From Branchiostoma floridae (Eukaryota; Chordata; Leptocardii; Amphioxiformes; Branchiostomatidae): a DNA stretch of 64,000 nucleotides. Positions 22,701 to 34,711 of this stretch are shown piece by piece. The notes under the pieces were generated by a model. The model was given only the letters and a program-made list of their open reading frames with translations, searched no databases and was not told the DNA's origin. The stretch lies in the NCBI RefSeq assembly GCF_000003815.2, contig NW_023365732.1, positions 300,894 to 364,893 of the forward strand. The letters run 5' to 3'. The first letter of the stretch is position 1. Each line of letters opens with the position of its first letter. The position numbers and the translations under genes were made by a program.

Positions 22701-24111
22701 CAGGCCAGCGAAGTGTCCCTTAGCGTAGCGGCAGAGAGCTGCCCCAGGACAGTCTGTGTCCCCACTGCTGGACCCGAGATCGGAGTGACAGTTCAGGACG
22801 TATCCCCTCCTGATCTTCCCCATCGCCACCCCGCAGGCGATCAGGTTTTTCCCGGCCTCCAGAGCTGCACTAGTCGGGAGGTCATCTTCGAAGTACCCGA
22901 GGAAGTTGATGCCGATGGCGATGGAGTTACAACAGGGCGTGTGTGAGCCTCTAGAGAAAGTATCGAGTATACGTTGAATGTTGATATGATAGAATTGTCA
23001 AGTGTAGACATAAAGTGAACCTTCACAGGCAACATTTGCGAACAGGCTATTTCACCCATCTCGGACTCCCACCCCAATGCAGAATAAGACAAATGCTATG
23101 CAAAAATTCACTCTACCATTGTACCGAATTTCAGGTCATTTGGCCCAGGTCATTTTAAAAAGACATGACAGGAGAAGGAAGGGAAGAAGAAACTTCAGGA
23201 AAATCAAGATATTTTAACCTATACCTGTGGTATGGGTGAAACATAAATATCCATAAGGGCATCCAACAAACACTATTACTTTACTAGTCTTCCACACTCG
23301 GTGTGGCTTTATCAGCGTATGTATACCATAGCTTAGAATCAGATTTCAATATACAGTAGACGCCAGTTAATTGCACATCGGATAATTGCACACTTTTGTT
23401 AATTGCACGAAATCCGCAAATCCCACGGCGGTGCGGTCCAGCTTAATAACTTCGCTTTCTTGCACCTTTCGGATAATTGCAAGAAATACACTGGCAAATG
23501 CGGTGTGCATTTAAGCGGCTTCCACTGTACCATTTGGTAGATTAAATCTCATGACTAATTCCTCATTGGGTTACTTAAAGGAATGCTTGTGTCTCAATTC
23601 GATACTCTGCCACTGCCATTGATAATAAAATTGAATAATAAGCGCCCAATGTTTGATTAACGATGAAGTATATCCGTACATGATATTCGTACAGCTTTTT
23701 TACTCTCATGTGAATTGTTTTCTAGGAAATAAAGATAACGTATGGGGGAAACAAAACTCACTTGTTGTCCCATCCACGCCCCACGTACACGTTACCGTAC
23801 CCGTCGATAAGGAAGTTGTAACCAATGTCGTCATATGGCGGGTCCCTGTCGTTCATATGGCTGGTTTGGATTTCCCTCACCCTGTCCATGTACTCTTCCT
23901 GGTCGCTGTACCCTCCCCAGTTGAACAGATGCCTCAAATACCTGTCACTGTGGTGGATCACAACCTTTGGGGTCGGGTGGCTGAGTGAAGTGGTTTTCCT
24001 GGGAGGGAGTGCGCCCCAGCCGGCCCTGCTGACCATACTCAGTCGGTCACAGGCGGACTGACCCAGGACACAAGCCGGGACAACAACGAGAATCAGGGAC
24101 AGAAGCTTCAT
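22698..24111 (-). CDS. PGRP: Peptidoglycan recognition protein, short secreted amidase type
   Basis: Two exons on the minus strand: 24111-23762 and 22950-22698, joined in phase through a GT-AG intron, give 200 residues, the normal size for a short PGRP. Residues 1-17 (MKLLSLILVVVPACVLG) are a signal peptide; the upstream in-frame ATG at 24150 would spoil it. The amidase_2 fold is clear: RAGWGA, VVIHHS, DIGYNFLIDGYGNVYVGRGW, IAIGINFLGYF, AALEAGKNLIACG. The zinc ligands H53, H172 and C184 and the catalytic-site Y98 are present, so N-acetylmuramoyl-L-alanine amidase activity on peptidoglycan is expected outside the cell. The loop between H172 and C184 is four residues longer than the usual spacing. 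The intron carries a small TA-flanked transposon. It points against its neighbours, so it is independently transcribed. Confidence 0.93.
23354..23527. mobile_element. pogo/Tigger-like MITE (174 bp) in the PGRP intron
   Basis: Ends CAGTAGACGCC and GGCTTCCACTG, flanked by TA (23352-23353, 23528-23529). The interior repeats 'taattgcac' and 'ggataattgca' resemble Tigger-type terminal sequences. Confidence 0.75.
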
Positions 24112-24494
24112 GGTCGGGTGGGGAGGAAAGCGCTTGGCGTTGCGAAGCAAATGCTAGACAAGTATGATCCCACTTCTGTAAAAAAAAAGGACAGCAAATC
24201 GTAGACCTGAGTCCCTTCTGTCTGAATGAACCAGACCCGTCTGTTTACTCACAGCGCATCCATTTAGCGCAATAATTAGATGGTTGTAATGTCAAAGCGT
24301 CACCTCTGACATAGGCGTGCCTGCAAACAGACAATTCAACTTAAGGTGCTATCTCACTGGGCTTGGGGTACTTGTGCGGCACTGCGGTACTGTTGTGTTA
24401 TTTTCGATAACTTTCTCTTGCACTCCCACTGACGTGCGGCACTGTTGCGTTTCTCGACTAAATGAACATGTTATTGAAATCTATCTATCTATCT

Positions 24495-24553
24495 CTGTCA
24501 GAGAGAGAAAGAGAGAGGGAAAGAGAGAGAGGGAAAGAGAGAGAGAGAGAGAC
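24495..24553. repeat. (GA)n microsatellite
   Basis: 'gagagagaaagagagaggg' pattern, preceded by a short (ATCT)n run at 24,479. Confidence 0.95.
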
Positions 24554-24559
24554 ATAAAA

Positions 24560-25020
24560 CCTTGAAATTGTTGATGGCATGTTGATGGCACGTTGGAAGC
24601 GCCAGTACACCCCAGTGAGATACCACCTTAAGGACTGACGAGAGTAAGTATGATACGTCGTCGTTGATACAAATTCCTACTTATGAAAGGATGTTGATAT
24701 ATGGAATATCAATGAGCTTTTTAAAAGGTCATCAACACTTAGCCTGATTACTTGCACAGTTTATAACTCGCTATATGTTGATTTTTAATCAATTACTTAT
24801 GCTATGAACATGTTAAGCTGAGTGTAAAAAGTCATTGTTTGTATGCGGCTTATGTGTTTCATTTGGTTATGGTAAAGGTCGACATTCGGGTGTACGTGTG
24901 TTGCTCGCGGGGGCCTTACTGAATAAAACATTGATTGAAGAGATACACTGGGAAGTATCGAAGCGTCTCAACTGGAATCAACATAACGATCTATATTTAA
25001 GCGATCTATGTTAATTGATG
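24560..25020. other. No gene seen
   Basis: AT-rich intergenic DNA with a small match to the 21.7-kb repeat just before it. Nothing else was recognised. Confidence 0.5.
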
Positions 25021-25198
25021 TTTTAGAAGTTTCTTGAAAGAGCGGTCAGTCGTGGCCACTCTAACCGAAGCTAGATGCTCATTACAAGCAAATGCACCCC
25101 TGTTTTCTACGGCCGCATTCTAGTCTGACATAGGGAAGCTGCAGTGATATATTTGTATTGTTCCTAGTTGCATAGGAGTGAGATGTTAATTAAATATT

Positions 25199-25407
25199 TG
25201 AAGTACATGAACTTCGACATCAGCGGGGGAGGGGGGAACTCTGTTTTCGCAGATGTGGGCATCTGAAGTTACATCATTCAGTAGGGGAAGTATATAGTAT
25301 TCAACGACTTGGACATGTCAGGTACATATGAACGTCCCCAGTGGAGTGGGGGAGGGGGGCACTGCAAGTCGCGTGGTGGTCCCGGAGAACACATTATGTC
25401 AGACCCA
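25199..25407 (+). pseudogene. Relics of beta-lactamase-like exon 3 upstream of gene B
   Basis: 25,201-25,240 ('aagtacatgaacttcgacat') and 25,299-25,407 ('caacgacttggacatgtcag', 'cgtggtggtcccggagaaca') are diverged copies of exon 3, matching the pairs before genes A and C. Confidence 0.65.
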
Positions 25408-25523
25408 CAGTGTCAGTCAATTAAGCTAGTATGTTATGAAAGCTGTACAAAAATGTTACTGAGTTGGCTTAAGACGACCTGCCAGGTTAACTTTAACTCT
25501 GGCCCATAGATATACTCTCCTAA

Positions 25524-25833
25524 AGCTAAGGGCACAACCCGCCGTACGTGCAAATACGTGCTGTCTACGTGCCAAAACGTGGGCAATCTTTGGGGATCCG
25601 TAAATGGTAAGTACCGTCTCCGTACGAACTCGTAGGGAATTCGACAGGTTTTGAAGCACGCAGACACGCCGTAGAACTTTACGTGCAGGCAAAACTTGTG
25701 TGCCATCGGGCTGCCAGTACGGGCGACGCGCCTGCCCTGTACAGCCTGAACGTTTTCAGAAATACGTGTAGGACGTGGCCTCCCAAAAAAACTTACGGAC
25801 AAATTGTACGTACGGCGGGTTGTGCCCTAAGCT
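25524..25833. mobile_element. TWA-target MITE, copy 3 (310 bp)
   Basis: Ends AGCTAAGGGCACAACCCGCC and, in reverse, AGCTTAGGGCACAACCCGCC. It is flanked by taa on both sides (25521-25523, 25834-25836). Confidence 0.87.
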
Positions 25834-26009
25834 TAACTTTGGTCCAACACATGCACGGCCCCATTGGAAACATGAGAGTCCGCAGCTGTTACAAAGTCCA
25901 CCAAGGCACACCCATAAGGTCACAATGGGTCATAAACTCGTGACCCAACAAACACAGACTGTTTGTTCCAAGCTTACAACCCATACTCATAGGTCTACAG
26001 TAGCGTAAG

Positions 26010-29000
26010 ATGGTAGCTCTCGTGAATGGGGTCCTTGTGGTGTGCTTTATGATAGCCGGACAGGTCTCAACCATGACCAGCCCGGATCTACAGCAGAGGC
26101 TACAGGATCTCGACACTTTCATCCAGAACCTGATGACATGTGAGTCCAGGCCTGTAGTCGGACTGACCGTGTCCGTGGTCAAGGACGGTCAGACCATTTT
26201 CGCCCAGGGGTACGGCCAAAGGGACCTGCAGACGGGACAAGCTGTGGACAACAGGACTCTCTTCGGAGTCGGCTCCATCTCCAAGTCCTTCACCTCAGCC
26301 CTGTTAGCGGCCATTCTCGGGGAGAGGGAAGACGTGAGCTGGAACACCGTCCTGACGGACATCCTGGGGCCGTCCTTCAGGTTCAGGGACCAGTTCCGTA
26401 CCGAAGAGGCGACCCTACGAGACCTTCTAGCCCACAAAATCGCACTGGAAAACCCATGGTACGTCGCCGTAATAATGGGACAAGACATCGACAGATCAGA
26501 CTTTGCAAGGTAGGTTTCCGTTATAAATAATTATCAATAGTTCGTGCATTGTCCGTTTTATATTTGCGCTATAACAACAACCTTATGCTCACGTATACTC
26601 GGAGGAATTGCTAAATATTTCAGTTTTGGTCAACCAAAAACGGAGGTTCATTAAACGCAGCAGAAGAGAGCATTAACTTTGACTTTGGCATTGACTTTGA
26701 CATCAGCCAAAGTTAATATTTGTTTTCCTTTCCGAACTTCACGTACAAGTTTGAAATGCTTGCGTGCTTGACTGTGGCTTCGCTTCAGCCTCTTGCTTTG
26801 GTACGTCCGATAGACAATGTCTTTTGTGATGAAAGGATGCCAAACTAGCTTTGTTTAGCATTGATAAATCATATTCCTATGAGCGACAATGCTAAAGATT
26901 GCTGTGGAATGTAAAATGTAACGGTCATGTCAAAGAAGGATAAGATAAGGGACTTTTAGATGTAGCTTTACACACAGTAAATATTGCAAGTTTGTCAACA
27001 CAAAGTTGTCTTTTGTAGGCAGTTTTCAACGGTAATTCTTCTGTTTAATACCTACGCAAGCAGCTGTAATGATGCATCATCTGTTCATTTTCGTATTGTG
27101 CCTCTGTGGAGAACTGACAAAACATGACATAGGTATAAAATAAGTATTTAAGATAATGATATATGTATGTGAAATAGGTGGCAAAGTGATCTAGTGTTTA
27201 GCGTTGGTAACTGAATTCAATTAGCTGGTGTGTTACGCCGAATGGCGGTTATACCGACTATATAGATACAGATACAGATACAGATTTCCCTAGCAGTACC
27301 CGACGTTCTACACTTGAAAATGCATTTTACACCAATTTCCTCACTCGACTAAGGCGAATATTGAGCTGTAATATCAGTAGTTAGCTCTGTGTAGGGGCGT
27401 AGTCTCAGATGGGACATACAGTATGAAGAGAATTTCCCTTATTGAAAATTTGCCTTGCAGACGAATGCGGTACTACAGGGAGATCTACCCATTCCGCACC
27501 ACCTTTCGTTACAATGACGTCATGTACACGCTGGCCGCTCACGTCGCCGAAAAGCTCGCCGGAAAACCCTTTGAGACCCTCCTGCGAGAACGAATCCTAC
27601 AGCCACTGGGGATGAACGACACAGTGTACTTAGCCGAGGCACTTGAAGCTGGAGACTTCTCAAACTTCGCCCAAACGTACCTGTCCTATAACAGAAGCGG
27701 CGAGTCGGAGATGCGCAGTCGTGAGGAATACAGGTATGTGTGTGTGTTGCAGGTGACAAGCCAAATGTTTGCCCCTTCCAAATATTTGCACCGGCACTTA
27801 ATGGGGTGTATGTAAACACTTCATCAGCTTCGTTACAGGCCTCCTGAAAAAGTGACTTTAGGTCCTAGTGACCAATTGATGTGCCGAACCTTTCTTTTTT
27901 TTTACACCATCTATCAAATATTTGGTCAGACGCAAATAATGGGGTCACACTTCACATGTACTTTAAATAATGATAATAGATAGAGCTTAGGCATCCTGCA
28001 AATGTAACTTATGAAATAAATCCCTATTACCCATTTATATGGCTAAACCTACTTTCCAGGACACACACGTGCACTACCAAATGGAACGAAAATTTTGCGC
28101 ATCACAGATTTGGCGTGACACCGAGGGATTACGATTTCCACGAGTCTACGTCCGAATGAACTTAACTGATATCGTAGTTATCTGAGATATTTGCCATTAT
28201 GCGGCATTATAAATTAGTAGATAAACAATTCTATTCGACATCTTAAGATTGGCATTTTTCGGTACATCTCTTTCCTTAAGGTCTGTCAAGTTGCATCTTC
28301 CAGCAGCAGGCGTGGTGTCCAACGCCTTGGACATGGCCCGGTACATGAAGTTCCACCTCAGCGGGGGGAGGGACACGGCCGGTCGCCTGGTGGTCCCGGA
28401 GGACACCTTACGGCAGACCCAAACCGCGAGCTCCGTCATGTCCTCGTACTGGGACAAAGTCGAACCGTACTGGCCAGTAGAAGCGTGGCTGACGCAGGGA
28501 TATGGAATGGGTCTGTCTACCGGCTCCTATAGAGGTACTTGCTGTCGCCATTTTGCCATTCTGACAGTTTCCAAAATCAACTTGGGTAACTGCTTTCTGG
28601 ACTGGAATATAAAAAGCAAGATATTTCAACCCATAGCTGTGGTATGGTTGAAATGTGACGATAAAAAAGTATTTAACGGAGGTATGTCATCTTCGAACTC
28701 TTGTTTGTATGTTCTGTGCAGGCTACAGACGAGTTTATCACCGTGGATCTATGGTGGGCTTCACATCTCTGCTGTCCCTGTATCCCTCCGCGTCAGGGGG
28801 CGTATTCACCTCCATGAACGGTCCAACCACAACGGCCGACAACATCCATGACGTCATCCACTACCAGGTCGCAGATATTCTGACAGGTACAATTCATTTT
28901 CTTTTGTCGGATAGGACGTTAAATGGAGGTTCTGTGATTGGGGAGAGCCATACCTTATTATAGCCACCTTAAAGAACCCACCACACGTGCGATGGTGCGG

Positions 29001-30236
29001 TGTGCGATGGAGATAATCATTTGTTTGTCATTGGTGATTCACTACAAATAACCCGGATGGAGGCCTGGGGAACCTCCGTCTCGTATTAAGCCATAATTTA
29101 CATCATTCACCCGGACGGGAGACCTGGCGCATCCTCGTCTTGTAATTAGCCAGCGAAAGGGTATGTCACTCCGTACGGGGCGGTATAACACTGTCGTGTG
29201 TAAGTACGTCGACCTATGATGATGATTTTGGTAAAAAAAAAGAATCCGTCCCATAGCTGGCAAAGAGATAGTTAGTCAAAGTCCTTCCTATACCAGACAA
29301 TGCATAGGGCGGCGCCCACTCTCAGTTTCAGTCCCCCTGGGGCCACACAAATTTGTGCAAACACTACAGCAGGGGGCTAGTCCATCCTGGTAGTGGTTTG
29401 TGTTGAACTTCCATACTGTTTCCCAAACGCTGAGTGCTAAGCAGGGAAATCAACATGAACTATTTTTAAAGGCTTTCGTATGAGTTGACCGGGGATCAAA
29501 CTCTCGACCTACCGAATGGAAGGCTAACACATCCCCGTAGCAAAGCCTGACACATCTTATCAATGTCAATCATTAAAAGAATCATTCCAATAAATCTCAA
29601 TACTTGGCAACTAAAGAGGTTTGTGAAATTGAGACAGATATTAGATCTATAGAGAGAATGCAAGAAAAGATACATTTCTGACGGCAATGTCCTTTCTGCT
29701 TATAACTAGGAAAGGACCACTGGCTGAATTCTACCACAGCCTGCACGTATCCTGCACCCTGGTGGGCGACACTACAGGCCAGGAGCACAGCCGTCCCTAA
29801 AATCTCGGACAACTTCCCGCGAGACAAACTTGACTACGAGGGTGTCTATGGCAACCACGCGACGGGCAACTTGACCATCAGTCTGAACACGACCGACAAC
29901 AAGTTATACTTCAGTCTTGGTCTTATCGGACGTGGTCTAGTTCTCCCTACCGAGTCTGCTAACCAAATTCTCTTTCGGGCTGAAGGACCGTTAGAGTATA
30001 TCCCCACTATTGTTGCCGACGTAGAAGTCAAGAATGGCGAGATATTCTCTTTATCGCTACAAAGCTATCCTCCCGAACCGCCTGTACTGTTCGAGCGAGG
30101 CCTGAAGCTGACAGACCCGGACCCTACAGAGCCGGAGTGGGACGACTGTACAGGCGTCTCCGGCTCTCCGGACCGCACAGCTTCGAGTAACACATTCGCC
30201 TTCTTGCTCTTTTTGGCATATATGTTTACTGTGTAA
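26010..30236 (+). CDS. Beta-lactamase-like serine hydrolase B (intact, hydrophobic C-terminal tail)
   Basis: Exons 26010-26509, 27461-27733, 28281-28534, 28722-28886 and 29710-30236. Their lengths 500, 273, 254 and 165 equal those of gene A, plus a 527-nt last exon, giving 572 residues with all phases matching. The signal peptide, S-I-S-K nucleophile motif, Y-N-D (Asn replaced by Asp) and H-R-G are as in gene A. A DUF3471-like domain (DYEGVYGNH, NLTISLN) follows. The C-terminus ends SSNTFAFLLFLAYMFTV, a hydrophobic stretch ending at the stop codon with small residues before it, typical of a GPI-attachment signal (inference), so the enzyme may be tethered outside the cell. The substrate is unknown. 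This is the best template for the family in the window. Confidence 0.88.
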
Positions 30237-30352
30237 TCTTATACCATGTATGAGAGAAATTACTTGGTCAGGGAATGTAAAAATAAGAGGGACACAACAA
30301 CGTATGCTATGATTGCCCCGGTAACCATTCCACATGAAAAATTTCTACAGGC

Positions 30353-30358
30353 AATAAA
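30353..30358 (+). promoter_or_regulatory. Poly(A) signal of gene B
   Basis: AATAAA in 'aggcaataaagcatttacc', about 115 bp after the stop codon and conserved after genes A and C. Confidence 0.7.
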
Positions 30359-30400
30359 GCATTTACCATATGTCATAGCAATGGTGTCTCTTTCTTTTCG

Positions 30401-30599
30401 CACACTCACATACACACACACACTCACACACACATACACACACTCACACACACACACACAGACACACACACACACACATACACGTACACACACCAACGCA
30501 CACACACACATATACACACACACCACTCATACACATACACACACATTTTCCTTGTTCGTAGACTCAATTTGATTGTAAACAGAATGTGCGTGTATGTAT

Positions 30600-30659
<60 letters not shown>

Positions 30660-30732
30660 GTGTGTGTCTGTGTGTGCGTGTGTGCTTGTGTGCGTGCTTG
30701 TGTGTATGTGTGTTTCTGTGTGTGTGTGTTTC

Positions 30733-30766
<34 letters not shown>

Positions 30767-30838
30767 CGTGTGTGCTTGTGCGTGTGCTTGTGTGTGCGTG
30801 TTTGTGTGTGTGCGTGTGCGTGCGTGCGCGCGTGTGTA
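30401..30838. repeat. (CA)n - core - (TG)n inverted microsatellite
   Basis: A CA array (30,401-30,543), a roughly 45-bp core with 'ttgattgtaaacag', then a TG array (30,590-30,838). The two arms are complementary. The same arrangement is at 59,806-60,115. A single-armed version with the core in the other orientation is at 22,068-22,350. Confidence 0.9.
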
Positions 30839-31130
30839 TGATTTATCTGACAGTCCGTCATTTCGAAGATAAAGAGAATGACACCACTGCTATGGCATAT
30901 TTTACAAGCTTTATTGAGTGTATCTATAGGAATTTTTCATGTAGAATGGATACGTGGGCATTCATAGCATTGTTGTGTCTCGCATACTTTTATATTCACA
31001 ACAGTGTCGAAGTGAACGAACCCCACAGTGCCACACTAGTCAGTCCAGCGAGATTCCACCTGAAGCATGTTGAATAGTCTGTATGCAGGCACGCCCATGT
31101 TAGAGGTGACGCTTTGACATTCCAACTATG
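30839..31130. repeat. Inverted copy of the 21.8-22.05 kb repeat
   Basis: 'cagtccgtcatttcgaagat' is the reverse complement of 22,034-22,053, and the match continues to 'cacgcccatgttagaggtga'. Repeated again at 60,120-60,400. Confidence 0.8.
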
Positions 31131-31845
31131 TCACTAGAGTTCCACGAACACATCCCTTCGCCAAATAATCATGCCCTTTTCAAGACTTTAAGGTCTTGTT
31201 CATGTATTACTAAAGAGTACCTATCCCAATAGCAAACGACTGCATTACTACGGCCTGGCCGAATAGTAAATGATGATGGGGGCTTTGGCCAAGTTAGGAA
31301 TAAAAACCTAGAAGGGGTTAGCTGGCCTATGAGTGAACTGACCACCCGGTGCTGGATAGACTGCAAAAGACAGACTGAAATCCCATGGCAAATTATTTGG
31401 TCAAATTCTTCTCTATTTTCATCTACTGACACAGTAGCTGACACGTCCTGTGTTCATTCAGTAGCCTGAATAAGTAAACACCTACAAAACTACCCACAGA
31501 ATTCCTATTCAAAACACACCGGATGGCCATCTAGTGGATAAAACGTCATTCTTGTGCAGTTAATAATGTTTCTGTTTATATACGATATACATGTCCCCAC
31601 CCTCTGATGAAAATGGAATGGTTCACTGAATGATGTAATCAGACTCACAAGGCTCAAGGCTCATGTGAGAAACAGTTGTGTCCTTAATTGCCTTAGATAT
31701 AGGTCAAAATGAGATGGTTGAACAGAAATATAGAAAACACTGTTTATTTCTGTTAATTGGCCACGGATTACAATTTAATGCATCTCACCATGTAGATTGT
31801 TATCTAAATTACCTTTCAGCCAAAAACAATGCAAATGAATGAGTT
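31131..31845. other. Gene-free, duplicated at 60,410-61,090
   Basis: No coding frame. It is nearly the same as the stretch after pseudogene C, for example 'gatgatgggggctttggcca', so it belongs to the duplicated block. Confidence 0.6.
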
Positions 31846-32765
31846 CATACTTGAGATATTCCCTTCCAAAGAAAGTAATAAAAACGCCCGTTGCAGTTCA
31901 AAACAAGCTGCTAGGTGGGACCAAAAGACGTATCCCTGCCCAAAGACGTATCCCCTACCCAAAAATCATGAACCTGGCACATGAGGAACACGTTACTTAC
32001 AACTTTGAACTTCCACTGCAATACTGTACCTCGCTGCTAGGAGGCCCATAATCGAACTTGACCTGCCTTGTACCAACCCATACCTATCCACCAAATATCA
32101 TGCAAAACCATCAGCAACGTCTCGAGTTATGCTTTCCGCAAACAATCGGACAAAATTCTTCATTAATTATGTAATTTAGCCACAGATGAAGATAATTGTA
32201 ACTTGATTATATAAATTATGATCAACTATCAACACGCCGACTATCATGACCATCCGCCTCCCCCCCTTTCTTGAGCTATTCCCTTTCAAAGTCTAAAACA
32301 AAATAGGCCCCTGCAGTTTAAAAAAGGCCGCGAGAGGGGCTAGACTTATACAACTTACTTCCTGCCCAAAGACGTATCCACCACCAAAAAATCATGAACC
32401 TGTCACATGAGGAACACGTTACCTTCAACTTTGAACCTCCGCTACAATACCGTAACTCGCCGCTAGGAGACCTTCCTTTTCCCATACTCTACCTTTTCAA
32501 CTAAATATGTAAAACCATCCGTAACGTCTCAAGTTATGCACTCTACAAAAAAGCGGACGCACACACTCGGCTCGCTGCAGTTCCGACGGAACGAAAGTGC
32601 TACGACACGGTCTTTGAACACGGTCTTTATAATCTGCAATCGCTACTCAAATACCAAATAACTTAAAAATCCATCAACAGCTACTCTACTTATATGCCGT
32701 TGACCTACAAATAGGGACACAACATGAGGCCTTCACCGAAAATATAAACTTCTTGGCGAAGGTAA
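31846..32765. repeat. Two tandem degenerate units of about 430 bp
   Basis: Shared stretches include 'atcatgaacctggcacatga' against 'atcatgaacctgtcacatga', and the following 'ggaacacgttac'. The end 'cttggcgaaggtaatg' recurs at 62,335 and 119. These are repeats of unknown class. Confidence 0.65.
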
Positions 32766-32948
32766 TGATGTTGACTCTGTTCACTTCGTCTCAATTGAAG
32801 TTCTCCCAGCTTTTGCCCTCCAGACAGACAGCTGGAAAATGGTCTATTGGATTCGTTAGTAATCACTCGTTAGGTGTGTTAGCTTCGTTGTTGTGTTGAG
32901 CGGTAAGGATGGGTACATGTGTGCGTTTGTGTCTTCGTGTGGGAATGT

Positions 32949-32949
32949 T

Positions 32950-33046
<97 letters not shown>

Positions 33047-33062
33047 GTGTTTGTGTATGTGT
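32949..33062. repeat. (GTGTAT)n microsatellite
   Basis: About 18-19 near-perfect six-base units. Confidence 0.95.
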
Positions 33063-34711
33063 GAATAAAAAGTGTTGATAACTATGAACAGCTCACCTGC
33101 GTTTGTTTGAATAACTGGGCGGATGAAAGCAAGAAACACATAAACTAAAAGAAACCTTTGGTCATATAAGGGAAACATTTCCCAATAGCATCTCAGTGTT
33201 GTTGGAACAAAGGCGTCCCCTGGCAATGCTCACTAGAACTACAACAGTTATGCGGAAGACGAATCACTTTGTGCGCGCTCAGTGATTTAGTAGCAGACCT
33301 TGTGCGCACTCAGTGATTTAGTAACACACCTATACTTAACCGAACACAGATAGGCTCCCATTGTCTGACCACAGGACTCTTTGCACCAAACCGACGCCTG
33401 CAGTTGACCTCGAACTGTAAGCATTGCTAGGGGACGCTTTTGAGCCATGACTTGAAGAACGGAATGAGGCTTCTTTGACAGTGAATGATTCCAGCTTTAG
33501 TATGAATTTCTAGGTGAATATATGCATAAACGTGCGTATACTGCTTGAGGGATTCTTACGTTCAAATAAAGGCTTAATTGCTCAAAATGTGACCTGTTCT
33601 TGGTACTGAAAAGTATTTATATTCACACACAATATCAGACACAAATACACACTACTGCTACAGAAGTTGAGAAAAATCCAAATTTTGGCATGCAAGAATA
33701 ATTGAAGAGCCAAAACATACTATAATCACAACCAATAAGTCTTTTAGTCCCGTATTTAATATAACAGTGAGTAATGATTATGGACAAAATAAGTATTCTA
33801 GATTATGCAGATGTAAAATAAATTAAATACAGACACTTGTACAGTTAATTGTATCAAAATTTAAACTGGATTCAGCGACCTGAAGTTACCACCGAAATAT
33901 CAAAATTCGATTGCCTTGGATCAGGTAATCTATGGGGACGGGAACGGGGGGCACAGAATAGGTATGTTCCCGGGCTACTATCTCAGTCAAAGACTATCTT
34001 TCAAGAAATAAGGCTGACATGGATAAGGTGCAGCTGCTGCGAAATGCGGTAATTGGTTAGACAAATGCATGTAATACTACATGTAATATCAGTGTATATC
34101 TGACTTCATTCTGAAACTGCCACGTCATTTTCTGTATTTTCACAACAGGGGAATCCCATGGCAGGTTTGTAACTCCACTCACACAACCCACACCCTCGCC
34201 CGATGCAGCTAATACCTTCTCGCTTTACTGTATGTAAATGACAGAAACTGAATACGTCAGAATACCAGACCTTATTTAAAACAAACAGGTTAGCGTGACT
34301 ACATCACTGCCTTGGAATGACAAACTCGTTGCGGCGTGAACAGGAAGCAAGCAGTTCTTTTGAGCTCAGACATCGCTGGACAAAGCAAGGCGATATCCAT
34401 GACGGTGATCTATTGTCAGGGTAGGCGAAAACTCTGTTTGTTTTGGTGGAGCAAATAAGATACTTTGAGGACTAGACTTGCAACAACAGGTGATTTTTTG
34501 GCCTGGTCTAAGCACTAAGTACATTTATGCAGGCAGACACGATACCTGATATATTTTAGCTTTCTTTTAGTGTATTTCACCTTTAACCTTTGAACTGACA
34601 ATGACGTAATGTTGACACGAGCAATGTGTTTGTATTCAAGTCACGCAAATAGAGCTGACAAGGACATCGGTACCTGTGGATATAAGTAGAACTTCCTTTA
34701 TGAATTCCGCC
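33063..34711. other. 5' flank of TPR gene 2
   Basis: Contains a short duplication ('gtgcgcgctcagtgatttag' near 33,272 and 33,301). From about 33,840 to the start codon it closely matches 62,600-63,482 upstream of TPR gene 3. Conserved candidate promoter sequence must lie here, but no TATA box or other site could be assigned with confidence. Confidence 0.5.

Noticed and set aside
24112-24150. Upstream ATG of the PGRP gene at 24150
   Set aside because: It would put 13 polar and basic residues before a clean signal peptide; the second ATG fits a secreted PGRP.
15022-30236. Bacterial contamination or recent bacterial transfer as source of the beta-lactamase-like genes
   Set aside because: Both genes have four GT-AG introns at identical places, animal poly(A) signals and animal-type repeats around them; the family is known in animals.
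34676-34711. Start of TPR gene 2 at the GTG (34676) or at the ATG at 34700
   Set aside because: GTG is not expected as a start here; the ATG at 34700 is ACG in gene 3, while 34712 has good context and is conserved.
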